Part shown: positions 49,687 through 59,029 of the stretch, piece after piece
Layout: each line of letters opens with the position of its first letter
Numbering within the stretch: the stretch's first letter is position 1
From: Actinomycetes bacterium
GTDB lineage: Bacteria > Actinomycetota > Acidimicrobiia > Acidimicrobiales > RAAP-2
Direction: 5' to 3'
NCBI GenBank assembly: GCA_021818265.1
Contig: JAKAEP010000002.1
Location: 1 to 64,000 of the forward strand
DNA: 64,000 bases
Position numbers and translations under genes: made by a program
Notes under the pieces: generated by a model
Seen by the model: the letters and a program-made list of their open reading frames with translations, nothing else
Database searches by the model: none
Told to the model about the DNA's origin: nothing

Positions 49687-50613
49687 ATGGGAATCGCCCT
49701 CGCGGTGATCGGGGCCGTCGTGGTCCTACTAGTCATCCTCGTCATCGTCAAGTCGGTCCGGATCGTCCAGCAGGGTTTGGTCGGTGTGGTGACGCGCCTG
49801 GGCGAGTTCAAGGAGATCCGCCAGCCTGGACTGACCTTCATCATCCCGGTCATCGAATCGCTGAAGGTTGTCGACGTGCGCGAGACCCCGCGCACGGGCG
49901 ACCGCCAGCAGGTGATCACCCGCGACAACGTGGCCGTGATCGTGAACGCCACCATCTTCTCCCAGGTGGTCGACGTGCGGCTCGCCCTCTTCACGAACTC
50001 GAACTACGTGGTGAGTGTGGACAACCTCGCGCGCACCTCCCTGCGCGCGGTCTTCGGCTCGATCACCCTCGACGAGGCCTTCAGCCAGCGCGAGCGCATC
50101 GGGTCGCTCCTGCAGTCCCAGATGGAGGAGGCGACCGACAAGTGGGGTGTGCGGATCAACCGGGTCGAGGTCCTCGAGATCACCCCGCCGGACCAGATCC
50201 TCCAGGCCATGGCGCTCCAGAAGCAGGCCGACCAGGAGAAGCGGGCGAAGATCCTCGAGTCCGAGGGCGCCCAGCAGTCGGCGATCAACCTGGCCGACGG
50301 CCAGCGCCAGGCGGCGATCAAAGAGGCCGAGGGCGCCCAGCAGTCGGCGATCCTGCGCGCCGAGGGCCAGCGCCAGGCCCAGATCCTCGAGGCCCAGGGC
50401 CGGGCCCAGGCCATCGAGCTGGTGTACGCCGCGATCAAGGGCCAGACGCCCGACCCCACGCTGGTGGCGATCCTGCAGCTCGACACCCTCGCGCGCTTCG
50501 CCGAGAGCCCCAACGCGAAGCTCGTCGTGCCCGCCGAGAGCGCCGCGCTGCTCGGCGCGGCCCAGGCGATCAAGAGCGTGCTCGACGCCGTGCCGGCCGC
50601 GGGCGCTAGCTGA
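49687..50613 (+). CDS. SPFH/Band 7 membrane protein (QmcA/stomatin-like)
   Basis: A 308-residue protein: one N-terminal membrane helix (residues 2-22), a Band 7 domain (VRIVQQGLVGVVTRLGEFKEIRQPGLTF onward), then a charged coiled-coil with the stomatin marker DQEKRAKILESEGAQQSAI, ending in a short hydrophobic tail. The coil contains two 22-residue tandem repeats. It scaffolds membrane microdomains or regulates proteases. ATG has GAAGGAG upstream. It converges with an nfeD-like gene, overlapping by 8 bases, instead of the usual same-strand order. Confidence 0.92.
   Translation: MGIALAVIGAVVVLLVILVIVKSVRIVQQGLVGVVTRLGEFKEIRQPGLTFIIPVIESLKVVDVRETPRTGDRQQVITRDNVAVIVNATIFSQVVDVRLALFTNSNYVVSVDNLARTSLRAVFGSITLDEAFSQRERIGSLLQSQMEEATDKWGVRINRVEVLEITPPDQILQAMALQKQADQEKRAKILESEGAQQSAINLADGQRQAAIKEAEGAQQSAILRAEGQRQAQILEAQGRAQAIELVYAAIKGQTPDPTLVAILQLDTLARFAESPNAKLVVPAESAALLGAAQAIKSVLDAVPAAGAS
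50263..50394 (+). repeat. Two tandem 66-bp repeats in the SPFH coiled coil
   Basis: The unit EGAQQSAI, x8, QRQA, then I, x, EA occurs twice (50263-50328 and 50329-50394). The first 23 bases of each copy are identical at the DNA level. It is a recent in-frame duplication of the coiled-coil segment. Confidence 0.75.
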
Positions 50614-51046
50614 GCCGCTCGACCCAGAGCGTCGTGCCGTGGGCGCGGCGCACCACGACCCGGGCCCCGTCGGGGATCGTCTCGCCCGACTCGGTGACGG
50701 CCCGCCACGACTCGCCCTTGATCGTGACCCGTCCGGGGTGGCCCTCGTCGCCCACGGCCCGCTCGACCAAGCCCGTCTGGTCGGTCATCGGGCCGCGGGC
50801 GGGCAGCGTGAGGTCCTGGCGATGGTGGCGGCGCACGTAGCGCAGGGCGAACGGGCGCAGCGCGGCGAGGAGCACGCCCGAGACGACCAGCCAGACGATC
50901 GCCTGGACGACGAACGGGACCCCGAGCAGGGCCAGGGCGAAGGCGACGACCGCGCTCGCCCCGACGAAGGCGGCGACCAGCGCGTTGGTGTGCAGCTCGG
51001 CGAAGAGGCACACCAGGATGATCGCGGCCCAGAAGACCATCGCCAT
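50606..51046 (-). CDS. NfeD-family membrane protein
   Basis: A 146-residue protein: three closely spaced hydrophobic segments (about 4-75) then an OB-fold domain (TGLVERAVGDEGHPGRVTIKGESWRAVTESGETIPDGARVVV). NfeD proteins partner SPFH proteins. ATG 51046 has TATACT 7 nt upstream; the longer track start is not supported. It is convergent with and overlapping the SPFH gene, so the pair is neighbouring but not co-transcribed. Confidence 0.88.
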   Translation of the reverse strand: MAMVFWAAIILVCLFAELHTNALVAAFVGASAVVAFALALLGVPFVVQAIVWLVVSGVLLAALRPFALRYVRRHHRQDLTLPARGPMTDQTGLVERAVGDEGHPGRVTIKGESWRAVTESGETIPDGARVVVRRAHGTTLWVERLS

Positions 51047-51053
51047 AGCCGGG

Positions 51054-51059
51054 AGTATA
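51054..51059 (-). promoter_or_regulatory. Leaderless -10 box of nfeD
   Basis: TATACT on the minus strand (5 of 6 to TATAAT), 7 nt before the ATG. Confidence 0.6.
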
Positions 51060-51108
51060 CGGCCGGCCTCCCCGCGGGGCCCTAGGGGCGTGGCCCCCGT
51101 GGGAGCGT

Positions 51109-51114
51109 TACGGT
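51109..51114 (+). promoter_or_regulatory. Leaderless -10 box of the acyl-CoA dehydrogenase gene
   Basis: TACGGT, 6 nt before GTG 51121. Confidence 0.5.
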
Positions 51115-51120
51115 GGGGGC

Positions 51121-52293
51121 GTGACCATCGATGCAACGCCGCATCGAGGACTGCTCGCGCCGACCACCCTCGGGGTCGACGACGCGGCCCCCGAGGACGA
51201 CCCCCGTCGGCTCGCGGTGCGCCGGTTCCTCGCCGCGCACCCCTCGCCCAGCGGCGCCGAGCTGGCCGAGGCCGGCCTCGTCGCCCCGCACTGGCCGCCC
51301 CCGTGGGGACTGGGGGCCTCGCCCGAGCACCAGCTCGTGATCGACGACGAGCTGCGCCGGGCCGGCGTGGCGCGGCCGGTCAACCCGATCGGCATCGGCT
51401 GGGCGGGCCCGACGATCCTCGCCGCGGGCACCGAGGCCCAGCGCGCGAGGTGGCTCCCGGGCATCCTCTCGGGCGAGGAGTTCTGGTGCCAGCTCTTCAG
51501 CGAGCCCGACGCCGGGAGCGACCTCGTGTCGCTCGCCACCCGCGCCCGGCGCGAGGGCGACCACTGGGTCGTCACCGGCCAGAAGACCTGGACGAGCTAC
51601 GCCCACCTGGCCCGGTGGGGGATCCTGCTGGCGCGCACCGGCCCCCCCGGACCGCGGGGCATCACCTACTTCGTCTGCCCGATGGACGCCCCGGGGGTCA
51701 GCGTGCGGCCCCTGGTCGACATGACCGGCGACCACGCCTTCAACGAGGTCTTCCTCGACGAGGTCGTGCTCGGCGAGGACCTGCGCCTCGGCGAGGTCGA
51801 CGACGGCTGGCGCCTCGCCAAGGTCACCCTGGCGAACGAGCGCGTGGCCCTCTCGGGCGAGGGCGTCCTCTGGGGGCGCGGCCCCACGGCGCGCGACCTG
51901 GTCGAGGTCGTCGTGCGCGAGCGCACCGCGCTCGCAGCGGGCGAGCGCGACGCGCTCGTGCGCGCCGTGATCCACGGCGAGGTCCTGCGCCTCCTGCGCG
52001 GGCGGATCACCCACGCCGCCCTGACGGGCGCCTCGAGCGGAGCGACCGCGAGCGTGCGCAAGGCCCTGGCCGACGACCACGGCCAGGAGGTCATGGGGCT
52101 CGCCGTGCGCCTCGCCCACGCGGCGGGGATGCTCGCCGACCGGGGTCCCGGGGGCGTCGCGGGCGAGGAGGGCGTCTCGTGGGCGTGGGGCTTCCTCTAC
52201 GCCCAGGCCCTCACCATCGGCGGGGGCACCTCGGTCGTCCAGCGCAACATCATCGCCGAGCGCGTGCTCGGCCTGCCCCGCGAGCCGGCCTAG
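51121..52293 (+). CDS. Acyl-CoA dehydrogenase family protein
   Basis: A 390-residue flavoprotein of the FadE family. QLFSEPDAGSDLVSL is the FAD/substrate strand motif, VVTGQKTWTSYAHLARWGILLART and the C-terminal GGGTSVVQRNIIAERVLGLPRE are typical. At the usual catalytic Glu position of MCAD (YEGT) the sequence is GGGT, as in many FadE relatives whose base lies elsewhere or which work as heterodimers. Role: alpha,beta-desaturation of an acyl-CoA thioester with electron transfer to ETF. Its stop shares CTAG with putA. Confidence 0.88.
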   Translation: MTIDATPHRGLLAPTTLGVDDAAPEDDPRRLAVRRFLAAHPSPSGAELAEAGLVAPHWPPPWGLGASPEHQLVIDDELRRAGVARPVNPIGIGWAGPTILAAGTEAQRARWLPGILSGEEFWCQLFSEPDAGSDLVSLATRARREGDHWVVTGQKTWTSYAHLARWGILLARTGPPGPRGITYFVCPMDAPGVSVRPLVDMTGDHAFNEVFLDEVVLGEDLRLGEVDDGWRLAKVTLANERVALSGEGVLWGRGPTARDLVEVVVRERTALAAGERDALVRAVIHGEVLRLLRGRITHAALTGASSGATASVRKALADDHGQEVMGLAVRLAHAAGMLADRGPGGVAGEEGVSWAWGFLYAQALTIGGGTSVVQRNIIAERVLGLPREPA

Positions 52294-55200
52294 GCCCGGG
52301 GGCGCGCGCCGCGCGCGCCGACGGCGGGTCGGGGCCCGGCGTGGGTGTTGCCGTAGCGGTGCGCGGTGATCGACACGCTCTGCTCGTCCAGCCAGCGCGC
52401 GAGCTCGACCGCCCCGTCCTGGGCCAGCGGGCGACGGTCGAGCCAGGCCCCGCGCTCGAGGAGACGGGGCGCCGGCGCGGGCTCGGCGCTCAGCCAGCGG
52501 ACCCGGTCCTCGTCGCCCACGCGCTCGGCGAGCTCCGCGGGGGTCTCGAGGGTCACGTCGAGCAGCCCGCGCACGACGTCGGCCGCGCTGAACTCGACCG
52601 AGACGCCGCCCAGCCGCGCCAGCTCGCGGACGTAGCGGATCGGCGCCGGGCCGGTGGCGTCGTCGACGCGCACGACGACGGGCCGCGACGGGGCGACGTA
52701 GCGCACGAGGTTGGCCTCGCTGGCCAGCCCGGCTCGGTCGAGGGCCCGCGAGCCGGTCTCGTCCCACCACCGACGCGCCTCGGCGAGCGCCCCGTCCACG
52801 TCGCGCACCGGCCGCCAGCGCCGCAGCGCCTCGACGTAGTGGGCTCCACCGGCCTTGGCGGTCGGGCCGACGCGCGAGCGCTTCCAGCCGCCGAAGGGCT
52901 GGCGGGCGACGACGGCCCCGGTCGTCGTGCGGTTCACGTAGAGGTTGCCGGCCTGGACCCGGTCGACCCACGCCTCTATCTCCTCGACGTCGAGGGAGTG
53001 CAGGCCCGCGGTGAGCCCGTAGGGCGTGGCGTTCTGCCACTCGATCGCCTGGTCGAGGTCGTCGGCCACCATCACCCCGAGCACCGGGCCGAACCACTCG
53101 TTCAGGTGCGCCCACGAGCCCGGCCGCACGCCGAGCTTGACCCCGGGCCGCCAGAGGTAGCCGGCCTCGTCCAGGCGCTCCGGCTCCACCAGCCAGGACT
53201 CGCCCTCCTCGAGGGCGGCGAGGGCGCGGGTGAGCGACGCCTCGGGCGGGCGGATGAGGGGACCGACCTGGGTGGCGAAGGACAGGGCTGAGCCGACGGC
53301 GAGGCTGGTCACGGCGTCGGCCAGCTGGGCGGTGAAGCGGGGGTCCTCGGCGAGGGCCCGCTCGACGATCGCCAGGCTCGCGGCCGAGCACTTCTGGCCG
53401 CCGTTGCCGAAGGCGGCCTGGACGAGGTCGCGGACCGCGAGGTCGACGTCGGCGCTCGCGGTGACGACCATCGCGTTCTTGCCGCTCGTCTCGCCCAGCA
53501 GGTGGAGCGTCGACTTCCACCCGGTGAACAGCCGGGCCGTGTCGTAGGAGCCGGTGAGAACGACGGCGCTCACCCCCACGTGGGTCACGAGGTGGCGGCC
53601 CACCTCGTCGTCGCGGGTGGGCACCATCTGGACGACGTCGCGGGGCACGCCCGCCGCCCACAGCTGGCGCACCAGGACCTCGGCGACGGCCACGGTCTCG
53701 GGGGCCGGCTTCACGACGACCGCGTTGCCGGCGGCCAGCGCCGCGAGTATCCCGCCGGAGGGGATCGAGTAGGGGAAGTTCCACGGCGGCACGACGAGCA
53801 CCACCCCGAGCGGCTCCGACGGCCCGTCCTCGAGGGCGTGGGCCGCGTAGTGGCGCGCGAAGTCGACGGCCTCGCTCACCTCCGGGTCCGACTCGGCGAC
53901 GGTCTTGCCGGCGTCGCGAGCCATGACCGCGACCGTCTCGGCGCGTCGCTCGGCCATGACGGCGGCGGCGCGCTCGAGCAGGGCGCGGCGCTCCTCGAGG
54001 GGCACGGCGTGCCAGCGGGCGAAGCCCGAGCTCGCGAACTCGAGGGCCCGGTCGACCTCGGCCCGGGTGGCCACGCGGTACCGGTACCACGGCCGTCCCC
54101 CGTCGCTGGGGTCGCGCCCGACCTCGTAGTCGGGCTCGCCCGCTGCGTCGAGGTGGTCGAGTGTGTCGATCACGAGGTCCTCGACCGGTCGCAGGGCGGC
54201 GAAGGCCGCGTCGAGCGCCCCGACGAGCGCCGGGTCGGTCGGGTCGCCGTCGGGCTCGTTGGCGAAGGCCGGGCTCGCGGGCCCGCGGGCCCGGCGGCGC
54301 CGCGCGGTCGAGACCGACGCGCGAGCGCCGAGCGCCGCGAGGAAGCGGCGGCGCTGCTCGTCGAGGACCACGGGGTCCTCGGCGATGGAGAGCGCGGCGC
54401 GTAGGTAGTTCTCGGGCGCCGTGTTCTCGTCGAGCCGGCGCACGAGGTAGGCGACGGCGGAGGGGAAGTCGTCGCGTCGAGTCACCGGCGCGTAGAGCAG
54501 GACCGGTTGGCCGCCGGCGACGAGGGCCTCGGCCTCGGCGTCGGCCATGCCCTCGAGCATCTCCACGTCGAGCTGGTCGCTCACGCCGCGCTCGGCGGCG
54601 AGCTCCAGTGCCCAGGCGACGTGGAAGAGGTTGTGGCTGGCGACCCCGACGCGCAGGTGGTCGCGGACCTCGGGGCGCAGGACGTCGTCGAGGAGGCGCA
54701 GGTAGCTCGCGTCGACCTCGGCCTTGGACCCGTAGGGCGCGCCGACCCAGCCGTGCAGCTCGGCCTCGACGGTCTCCATGGCGAGGTTCGCCCCCTTCAC
54801 CAGGCGCACCTTGACCGGCGCGCCCCCGACGGCGCGCCGGGCCCTCGACCACGACGCCAGCTCGGCGAGCGCCCCGTGGGAGTCGGGCAGGTAGGCCTGC
54901 AGCACGATCCCCGCCGAGAGGGGGAGGAACTCCTCCTCGCTCAGCACGCTCATGAACGCGTCGAGGGTGAGGCGCAGGTCGCGGTACTCCTCCATGTCGA
55001 GGTTGACGAAGACGCCGCTCGCCCGCGCCGCGCGGTAGAGGCGCCGGAGGCGTCCGGCGACGCGCTCGAGCGAGCCGGCGTGGTCGAGGGTGACGAGCTG
55101 GCTTGCCACCGACGAGAGCTTCACCGAGACGTAGTCGACGTCGTCACGCGCGATCATCGAGAGGACCCGCTCAAGTCGCTCCTCGGCCTCGCGCTCGCCC

Positions 55201-55664
55201 AGGACGGCCTCGCCGAGGACGTTCACGTTGAGGGCCAGGCCCCGGGACCGGTGGTCGGCGAAACGGCCGCCCAGACCGGTGGGGTCGTCGTCGAGGATCA
55301 GCGACGCGGTGAGCGAGCGCACACGCCGCTCGACCTGGCCCACGACGAGCCCGGGCGCGACGCGCGAGGCGGTCGCGGCGAGCCGCAGACCGGCGCGGTC
55401 GAGGGGGGAGAACCCGTGCTCGGAGACCCCGGAGACGGCGCGGCGCAGGGCGCGCGCCGCGCGCTCGGGCTGGCGGAAGCGCATGACCTCGTCGGTGAGC
55501 CCGAGGACGACGCCGACGGCCCCGGGGTCGGCGAGGAGCCGGCGCAGCCGCGCGCGCGTGGCGCCGGCCTGGCGCTCGTCGCGCGCGCTGGCCCCGATCA
55601 GGGCGACGGCCCGCTCGAGCGCTCGCCGGGTGACCGGGTCGTCGGGGGGATCGGTGAGGCTCAC
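52290..55664 (-). CDS. putA: Bifunctional proline dehydrogenase / P5C dehydrogenase
   Basis: A 1124-residue PutA-type enzyme oxidising proline to glutamate. The N-terminal FAD-dependent PRODH barrel (about 100-440) shows LALNVNVLGEAVLGEREAE, DYVSVKLSS, YLPDSHGAL and KVRLVKGANLAMETV. The ALDH domain (about 500-1000) has VVPPWNFPYSIPSGG, VVKPAPET, LTGSYDTARL, the Glu in LLGETSGKNAMVV and the Cys in GNGGQKCSAAS. About 120 residues follow, as in other long PutA. No N-terminal ribbon-helix-helix DNA-binding domain is present, so it is not an autorepressor. GTG 55664; a weak TAAGGT box lies 9 nt upstream. Confidence 0.95.
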   Translation of the reverse strand: MSLTDPPDDPVTRRALERAVALIGASARDERQAGATRARLRRLLADPGAVGVVLGLTDEVMRFRQPERAARALRRAVSGVSEHGFSPLDRAGLRLAATASRVAPGLVVGQVERRVRSLTASLILDDDPTGLGGRFADHRSRGLALNVNVLGEAVLGEREAEERLERVLSMIARDDVDYVSVKLSSVASQLVTLDHAGSLERVAGRLRRLYRAARASGVFVNLDMEEYRDLRLTLDAFMSVLSEEEFLPLSAGIVLQAYLPDSHGALAELASWSRARRAVGGAPVKVRLVKGANLAMETVEAELHGWVGAPYGSKAEVDASYLRLLDDVLRPEVRDHLRVGVASHNLFHVAWALELAAERGVSDQLDVEMLEGMADAEAEALVAGGQPVLLYAPVTRRDDFPSAVAYLVRRLDENTAPENYLRAALSIAEDPVVLDEQRRRFLAALGARASVSTARRRRARGPASPAFANEPDGDPTDPALVGALDAAFAALRPVEDLVIDTLDHLDAAGEPDYEVGRDPSDGGRPWYRYRVATRAEVDRALEFASSGFARWHAVPLEERRALLERAAAVMAERRAETVAVMARDAGKTVAESDPEVSEAVDFARHYAAHALEDGPSEPLGVVLVVPPWNFPYSIPSGGILAALAAGNAVVVKPAPETVAVAEVLVRQLWAAGVPRDVVQMVPTRDDEVGRHLVTHVGVSAVVLTGSYDTARLFTGWKSTLHLLGETSGKNAMVVTASADVDLAVRDLVQAAFGNGGQKCSAASLAIVERALAEDPRFTAQLADAVTSLAVGSALSFATQVGPLIRPPEASLTRALAALEEGESWLVEPERLDEAGYLWRPGVKLGVRPGSWAHLNEWFGPVLGVMVADDLDQAIEWQNATPYGLTAGLHSLDVEEIEAWVDRVQAGNLYVNRTTTGAVVARQPFGGWKRSRVGPTAKAGGAHYVEALRRWRPVRDVDGALAEARRWWDETGSRALDRAGLASEANLVRYVAPSRPVVVRVDDATGPAPIRYVRELARLGGVSVEFSAADVVRGLLDVTLETPAELAERVGDEDRVRWLSAEPAPAPRLLERGAWLDRRPLAQDGAVELARWLDEQSVSITAHRYGNTHAGPRPAVGARGARPRA

Positions 55665-55698
55665 GGCCCTGCCACCTTAGGTCGGCGGCCCCGGCCGG

Positions 55699-56832
55699 CT
55701 AGCCCACCGGGGGCGAGGGCTCTGACCCGCCCCAGAGCTCGCGCACCAGTACGTGCACGGTGGCGGCCAGCGGGACCGCTAGCAGGACCGCGACGAAGCC
55801 GCCGAAGGCGCCGCCGACCCACGACCCGATCTCGGCGGCGACGAGGACGGCCACGAAGATCCACAGGGGATTGATCCGCACCGTGCGGCTCATGATCACC
55901 GGGTTGAGGACGTGGTTCTCGACGTTGGTGTAGACGACGAAGACCACGAGGGTGATGACCCCTGCGGCGAGCGAGTGGACGAACGCGAACAGGATCGTCG
56001 GGATGCCGGCGAGCGCCCCGCCGATCTGGGGGATGAAGTCCACCAGGGCCACCCACAGCCCCCAGAGGAACGCGAAGGGCACCGACACGCTGACCAGGGT
56101 GATGAACACGACGGCTCCGGCGATGACCGAGGTGAGCAGGTTGCCCAGCATGTACCCGGCCGTCGCCTGGGCCACGCGGCTCGCCACGCGCACCACCCGC
56201 TCGGCGTGCTCGCCGGCGAGGTTGTCCAGGATGAACCGTCGCATCTTGGGGCCCTCGAGGAGCAGCAGGACGACGAAGGCGAACATGGTGACGAGGGCGA
56301 GCAGGATCGTCACCGCGCCGCGCCCGAGCGACAGTGCCGGCTTGGAGAGGTCCTGGGCGAAGGTCACGAGCTTGGAGGAGTTGCGGCTGAGCCAGCTCTG
56401 GACGTGGTAGTGCGCGAGCAGGTGGCCGATCCAGCCCTGGCCCTTCTCGGCCTTGGAGACGTACGCCGGCAGGGCGTTCGCCAGGCGCGTCGTCGAGTTC
56501 ACGAGCGGGTAGCCGAAGGCGACGGCGAGGCCGATGAAGATGAGGACCGCGACCACGGTGACGACGGCCACCGCGAGGCCCCGCCGACGCAGGCGCGTGC
56601 GCTCGAGCCGGTTGACGAAGGGGTTGAGCAGCATCGCCACGAAGCCGCCGACCAGCATCAAGAGCAGCACGTCGCGCAGGCGGTACAGCACGAGCCCGGC
56701 GACGTAGACGGCGGCCACCACGCCGACCGTGGTGAGGATGGTGGCGAGGGGCACCTCGGAGCGCCGCGCCCGCGCGAAGAGCCGTCCCCGGCGCGTCCCG
56801 GCCGCTGTTCCCTCTTCGCGGGCGTCGTCCAC
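55699..56832 (-). CDS. AI-2E family transporter
   Basis: A 377-residue membrane protein with seven to eight hydrophobic segments in the AI-2E/PerM pattern: LLLMLVGGFVAMLLNPFVNRLE, then a long extracytoplasmic loop, NLLTSVIAGAVVF and the conserved WGLWVALVDFIPQIGGALAGIP and VLNPVIMSRTVRINPLWIF. The family moves quorum signals or acts as a Na+/H+ transporter; substrate unknown. GTG 56832 follows AGGAGA, and TAGCGT lies about 20 nt further up, a leadered promoter. Confidence 0.9.
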   Translation of the reverse strand: MDDAREEGTAAGTRRGRLFARARRSEVPLATILTTVGVVAAVYVAGLVLYRLRDVLLLMLVGGFVAMLLNPFVNRLERTRLRRRGLAVAVVTVVAVLIFIGLAVAFGYPLVNSTTRLANALPAYVSKAEKGQGWIGHLLAHYHVQSWLSRNSSKLVTFAQDLSKPALSLGRGAVTILLALVTMFAFVVLLLLEGPKMRRFILDNLAGEHAERVVRVASRVAQATAGYMLGNLLTSVIAGAVVFITLVSVSVPFAFLWGLWVALVDFIPQIGGALAGIPTILFAFVHSLAAGVITLVVFVVYTNVENHVLNPVIMSRTVRINPLWIFVAVLVAAEIGSWVGGAFGGFVAVLLAVPLAATVHVLVRELWGGSEPSPPVG

Positions 56833-56887
56833 GGCGTCTCCTGATCCCTTCTCACGCTACCGGCCGGACCGGCGGCGCACGGGGTTC

Positions 56888-56893
56888 TAGGAT
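56888..56893 (+). promoter_or_regulatory. Leaderless -10 box of the LLM oxidoreductase
   Basis: TAGGAT, 7 nt before GTG 56901. It overlaps the track's ATG 56892, which argues for the GTG as the true start. Confidence 0.55.
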
Positions 56894-56900
56894 GCGCGCC

Positions 56901-57911
56901 GTGTTGGTGGACGGCGCGATCGGCTTCGACGCTCGCGACGTCGCCGCTCGCGCCGCCGCGCTCGAGGCCGCGGGCTTCGACGGGCTCTGGAGCGCCGAGA
57001 CGGGGCACGACCCCCTGCTCACGCTGGCCCTCGCGGCGCCCGCGACGACCCGGGCGGCCCTCGGCACGGCCATCGTGGTCGCCTTCGGCCGCAGCCCGCT
57101 CATCACCGCGACGATGGCCAACGACCTCCAACTGCTCTCGGGCGGACGGCTGCTCCTCGGGCTGGGCTCGCAGATCAAGCCCCACATCGAGAAGCGCTAC
57201 TCGATGCCCTGGTCCCACCCGGCCGCCCGGATGCGCGAGTACGTGCTGGCGATGCGGGCCATCTGGTCGTCCTGGCACGAGGGGACGCGCCTCTTCTTCC
57301 GCGGTGAGTTCTACCGCCACACCCTGATGACCCCCTTCTTCAACCCCGGCCCCAACCCCTACGGCCCGCCCAAGGTCTTCGTGGCCGCAGTCGGCGAGCG
57401 CATGACCGAGGTCGCGGGCGAGGTGGCCGACGGCCTCTTGGTCCACCCCTTCACCACCGAGCGCTACCTGCGCGAGGTGACCCTCCCGGCCCTCGAGCGC
57501 GGGCTCGCGGCCTCGGGGCGAGGTCGCGGTGACATCCAGGTGGCGCTCTCGGGGATGGTCGTCGCGGGCGAGGACGAGGGCGCCCGGAGACGCAACGCGC
57601 TCGAGACCCGCCGCCAGATCGCCTTCTACGCCTCGACCCCGGCGTACCGCGGCGTGCTCGACCTCCACGGGTGGGCCGACCTCCAGCCCCGCCTCAACGA
57701 GATGAGCCGCGAGGGCCGGTGGGAGGCGATGGGCGAGCTCATCGACGACGAAGTGCTCGACGCCTTCAGCGTCGTCGCCCCCGTCGGGTCCCTTGGTCGC
57801 GCGGTCCTCGGGCGCTACTCCGGGGCGGTCGACCGGTTCTCGGTCTACCCCACGGCCCACCTCGGCGCCGGCGACCTCGACACCATCCGCTCCGACATCC
57901 AGCGGGGCTAG
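56901..57911 (+). CDS. F420-dependent LLM-class oxidoreductase (MSMEG_2256/TIGR03617-like)
   Basis: A 336-residue luciferase-like monooxygenase-fold oxidoreductase. LEAAGFDGLWSAETGHDPLLTLALAAPAT, AIVVAFGRSP, GRLLLGLGSQIKPHIEKRYSMPWSHPAARMREY and VAAVGERMTEVAGEVADGLLVHPF match the F420-dependent subgroup common in actinobacteria. Substrate unknown. Start GTG 56901. Its stop shares CTAG with the convergent membrane-protein gene. Confidence 0.88.
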   Translation: MLVDGAIGFDARDVAARAAALEAAGFDGLWSAETGHDPLLTLALAAPATTRAALGTAIVVAFGRSPLITATMANDLQLLSGGRLLLGLGSQIKPHIEKRYSMPWSHPAARMREYVLAMRAIWSSWHEGTRLFFRGEFYRHTLMTPFFNPGPNPYGPPKVFVAAVGERMTEVAGEVADGLLVHPFTTERYLREVTLPALERGLAASGRGRGDIQVALSGMVVAGEDEGARRRNALETRRQIAFYASTPAYRGVLDLHGWADLQPRLNEMSREGRWEAMGELIDDEVLDAFSVVAPVGSLGRAVLGRYSGAVDRFSVYPTAHLGAGDLDTIRSDIQRG

Positions 57912-58942
57912 GCGCGGGCCGCGCCGTTGGCGCGCAGGGCGCCGTAGCGGCGCCGGTACAAGACGTAGCAGACCCCACCGGCGACGGTCGGGAGCCAGTA
58001 CGAGCCGATGCGGAACGCGAGCGTGGCGACGACCGCGTTGGCGCTGGGCACGTCGGCGAGGATGAGCAGGCCGCTGAGGCTGGCCTCTACGATGCCGAGC
58101 CCCCCGGGGGTGAGCGGCAGCAGGGCCAGGACGGCCGTCGCGGAGTAGGCGAGGAGCACCAGGGCCGGGTGGGGGCGGGTCCCGGCGGCCTCGAGCATGG
58201 CGATGAGGCTGAAGAAGTCGAGGCCGATCCGCCCGGCGACGAGCAGGACGGCCTTCCACCAGTTGCGCCCCAGGTCCTCGCGCACGGCGTCGCGCTCGGC
58301 GAGCAGCCGCTCGCCCATCGGCTGGTCGTGCCGGGCCCTTCGCAGGCGCGAGGGCAGGTGGTCGACGACCCACTGCAGGGCGTGGCCCAGGGTCAGCAGC
58401 ATCCGGTCGGTGCTGAGGGCCGTGACCCCGAAGGCCACGAGCAGGACGAAGCCGACGGCCCCCAGTTCCCCGGCGTGGACGAGGCCCGGACTGACGGTGG
58501 TGCCGCCCAGGATCACCGGCAGGGCGAACACCGGCAGGGCGAACAGGGCGCTCACCCCGATGATCGACGAGACGGCCAGCCCGCTCGCGGCCTGCACCGT
58601 GTCGATGCCGCTGCCCGCGAGCATCCGGTACTGGACGCTCGCCCCCACGGCGTCCCCGCCGGGCAGGGTGTTGGTGACGGCGTTGCCGGCCATGCCCGCG
58701 GTGACCACCGCGAACCAGCTCGGGGTGCGTAGCACCAGGCGCAGCAGCGCCATCGCGCACACGAAGCTGGCGACCTCGCCGGCGAGCCCGGCGGCCAGCC
58801 ACCAGACCTCGAGGTGCAAGAGGCGCGGCCACGAGTCGAGCACCTTCACGAGGGCCGGCATAAGCACGTACAGGGCGACGCCGGCCACCACGACGGCGAC
58901 GACGCGCCCGACCGACGACCGTCTCGGGGGCGGGGGGGTCAC
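57908..58942 (-). CDS. Lysylphosphatidylglycerol-synthase-type membrane protein (UPF0104)
   Basis: A 344-residue integral membrane protein with about eight helices. WWLAAGLAGEVASF, NAVTNTLPGGDAVGASVQYRML and LLPLTPGGLGIVEASLSGLL match the flippase-like domain of MprF/UPF0104 proteins. There is no cytosolic aminoacyl-transfer domain, so it cannot synthesise lysyl-PG itself and probably moves a lipid. GTG 58942; TATATT lies about 20 nt upstream in a short A/T-rich patch. Confidence 0.88.
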   Translation of the reverse strand: MTPPPPRRSSVGRVVAVVVAGVALYVLMPALVKVLDSWPRLLHLEVWWLAAGLAGEVASFVCAMALLRLVLRTPSWFAVVTAGMAGNAVTNTLPGGDAVGASVQYRMLAGSGIDTVQAASGLAVSSIIGVSALFALPVFALPVILGGTTVSPGLVHAGELGAVGFVLLVAFGVTALSTDRMLLTLGHALQWVVDHLPSRLRRARHDQPMGERLLAERDAVREDLGRNWWKAVLLVAGRIGLDFFSLIAMLEAAGTRPHPALVLLAYSATAVLALLPLTPGGLGIVEASLSGLLILADVPSANAVVATLAFRIGSYWLPTVAGGVCYVLYRRRYGALRANGAARA

Positions 58943-59016
58943 GGGGTCGTGGGCTATCGGTTCAATATAGGGCGGCCCTGGTTGGGAGGGCCGTGGTGCA
59001 CCCGGGGACGACGCGG

Positions 59017-59022
59017 TAGGTT
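59017..59022 (+). promoter_or_regulatory. Leaderless -10 box of the methyltransferase
   Basis: TAGGTT, 7 nt before GTG 59030. Confidence 0.5.
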
Positions 59023-59029
59023 CGCCATC

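Noticed and set aside
51082-54852. 1256-residue minus-strand ORF spanning putA and the acyl-CoA dehydrogenase gene
   Set aside because: Different frame from putA, Arg/Pro/Gly-rich with no domain; PutA in 52290-55664 is complete.
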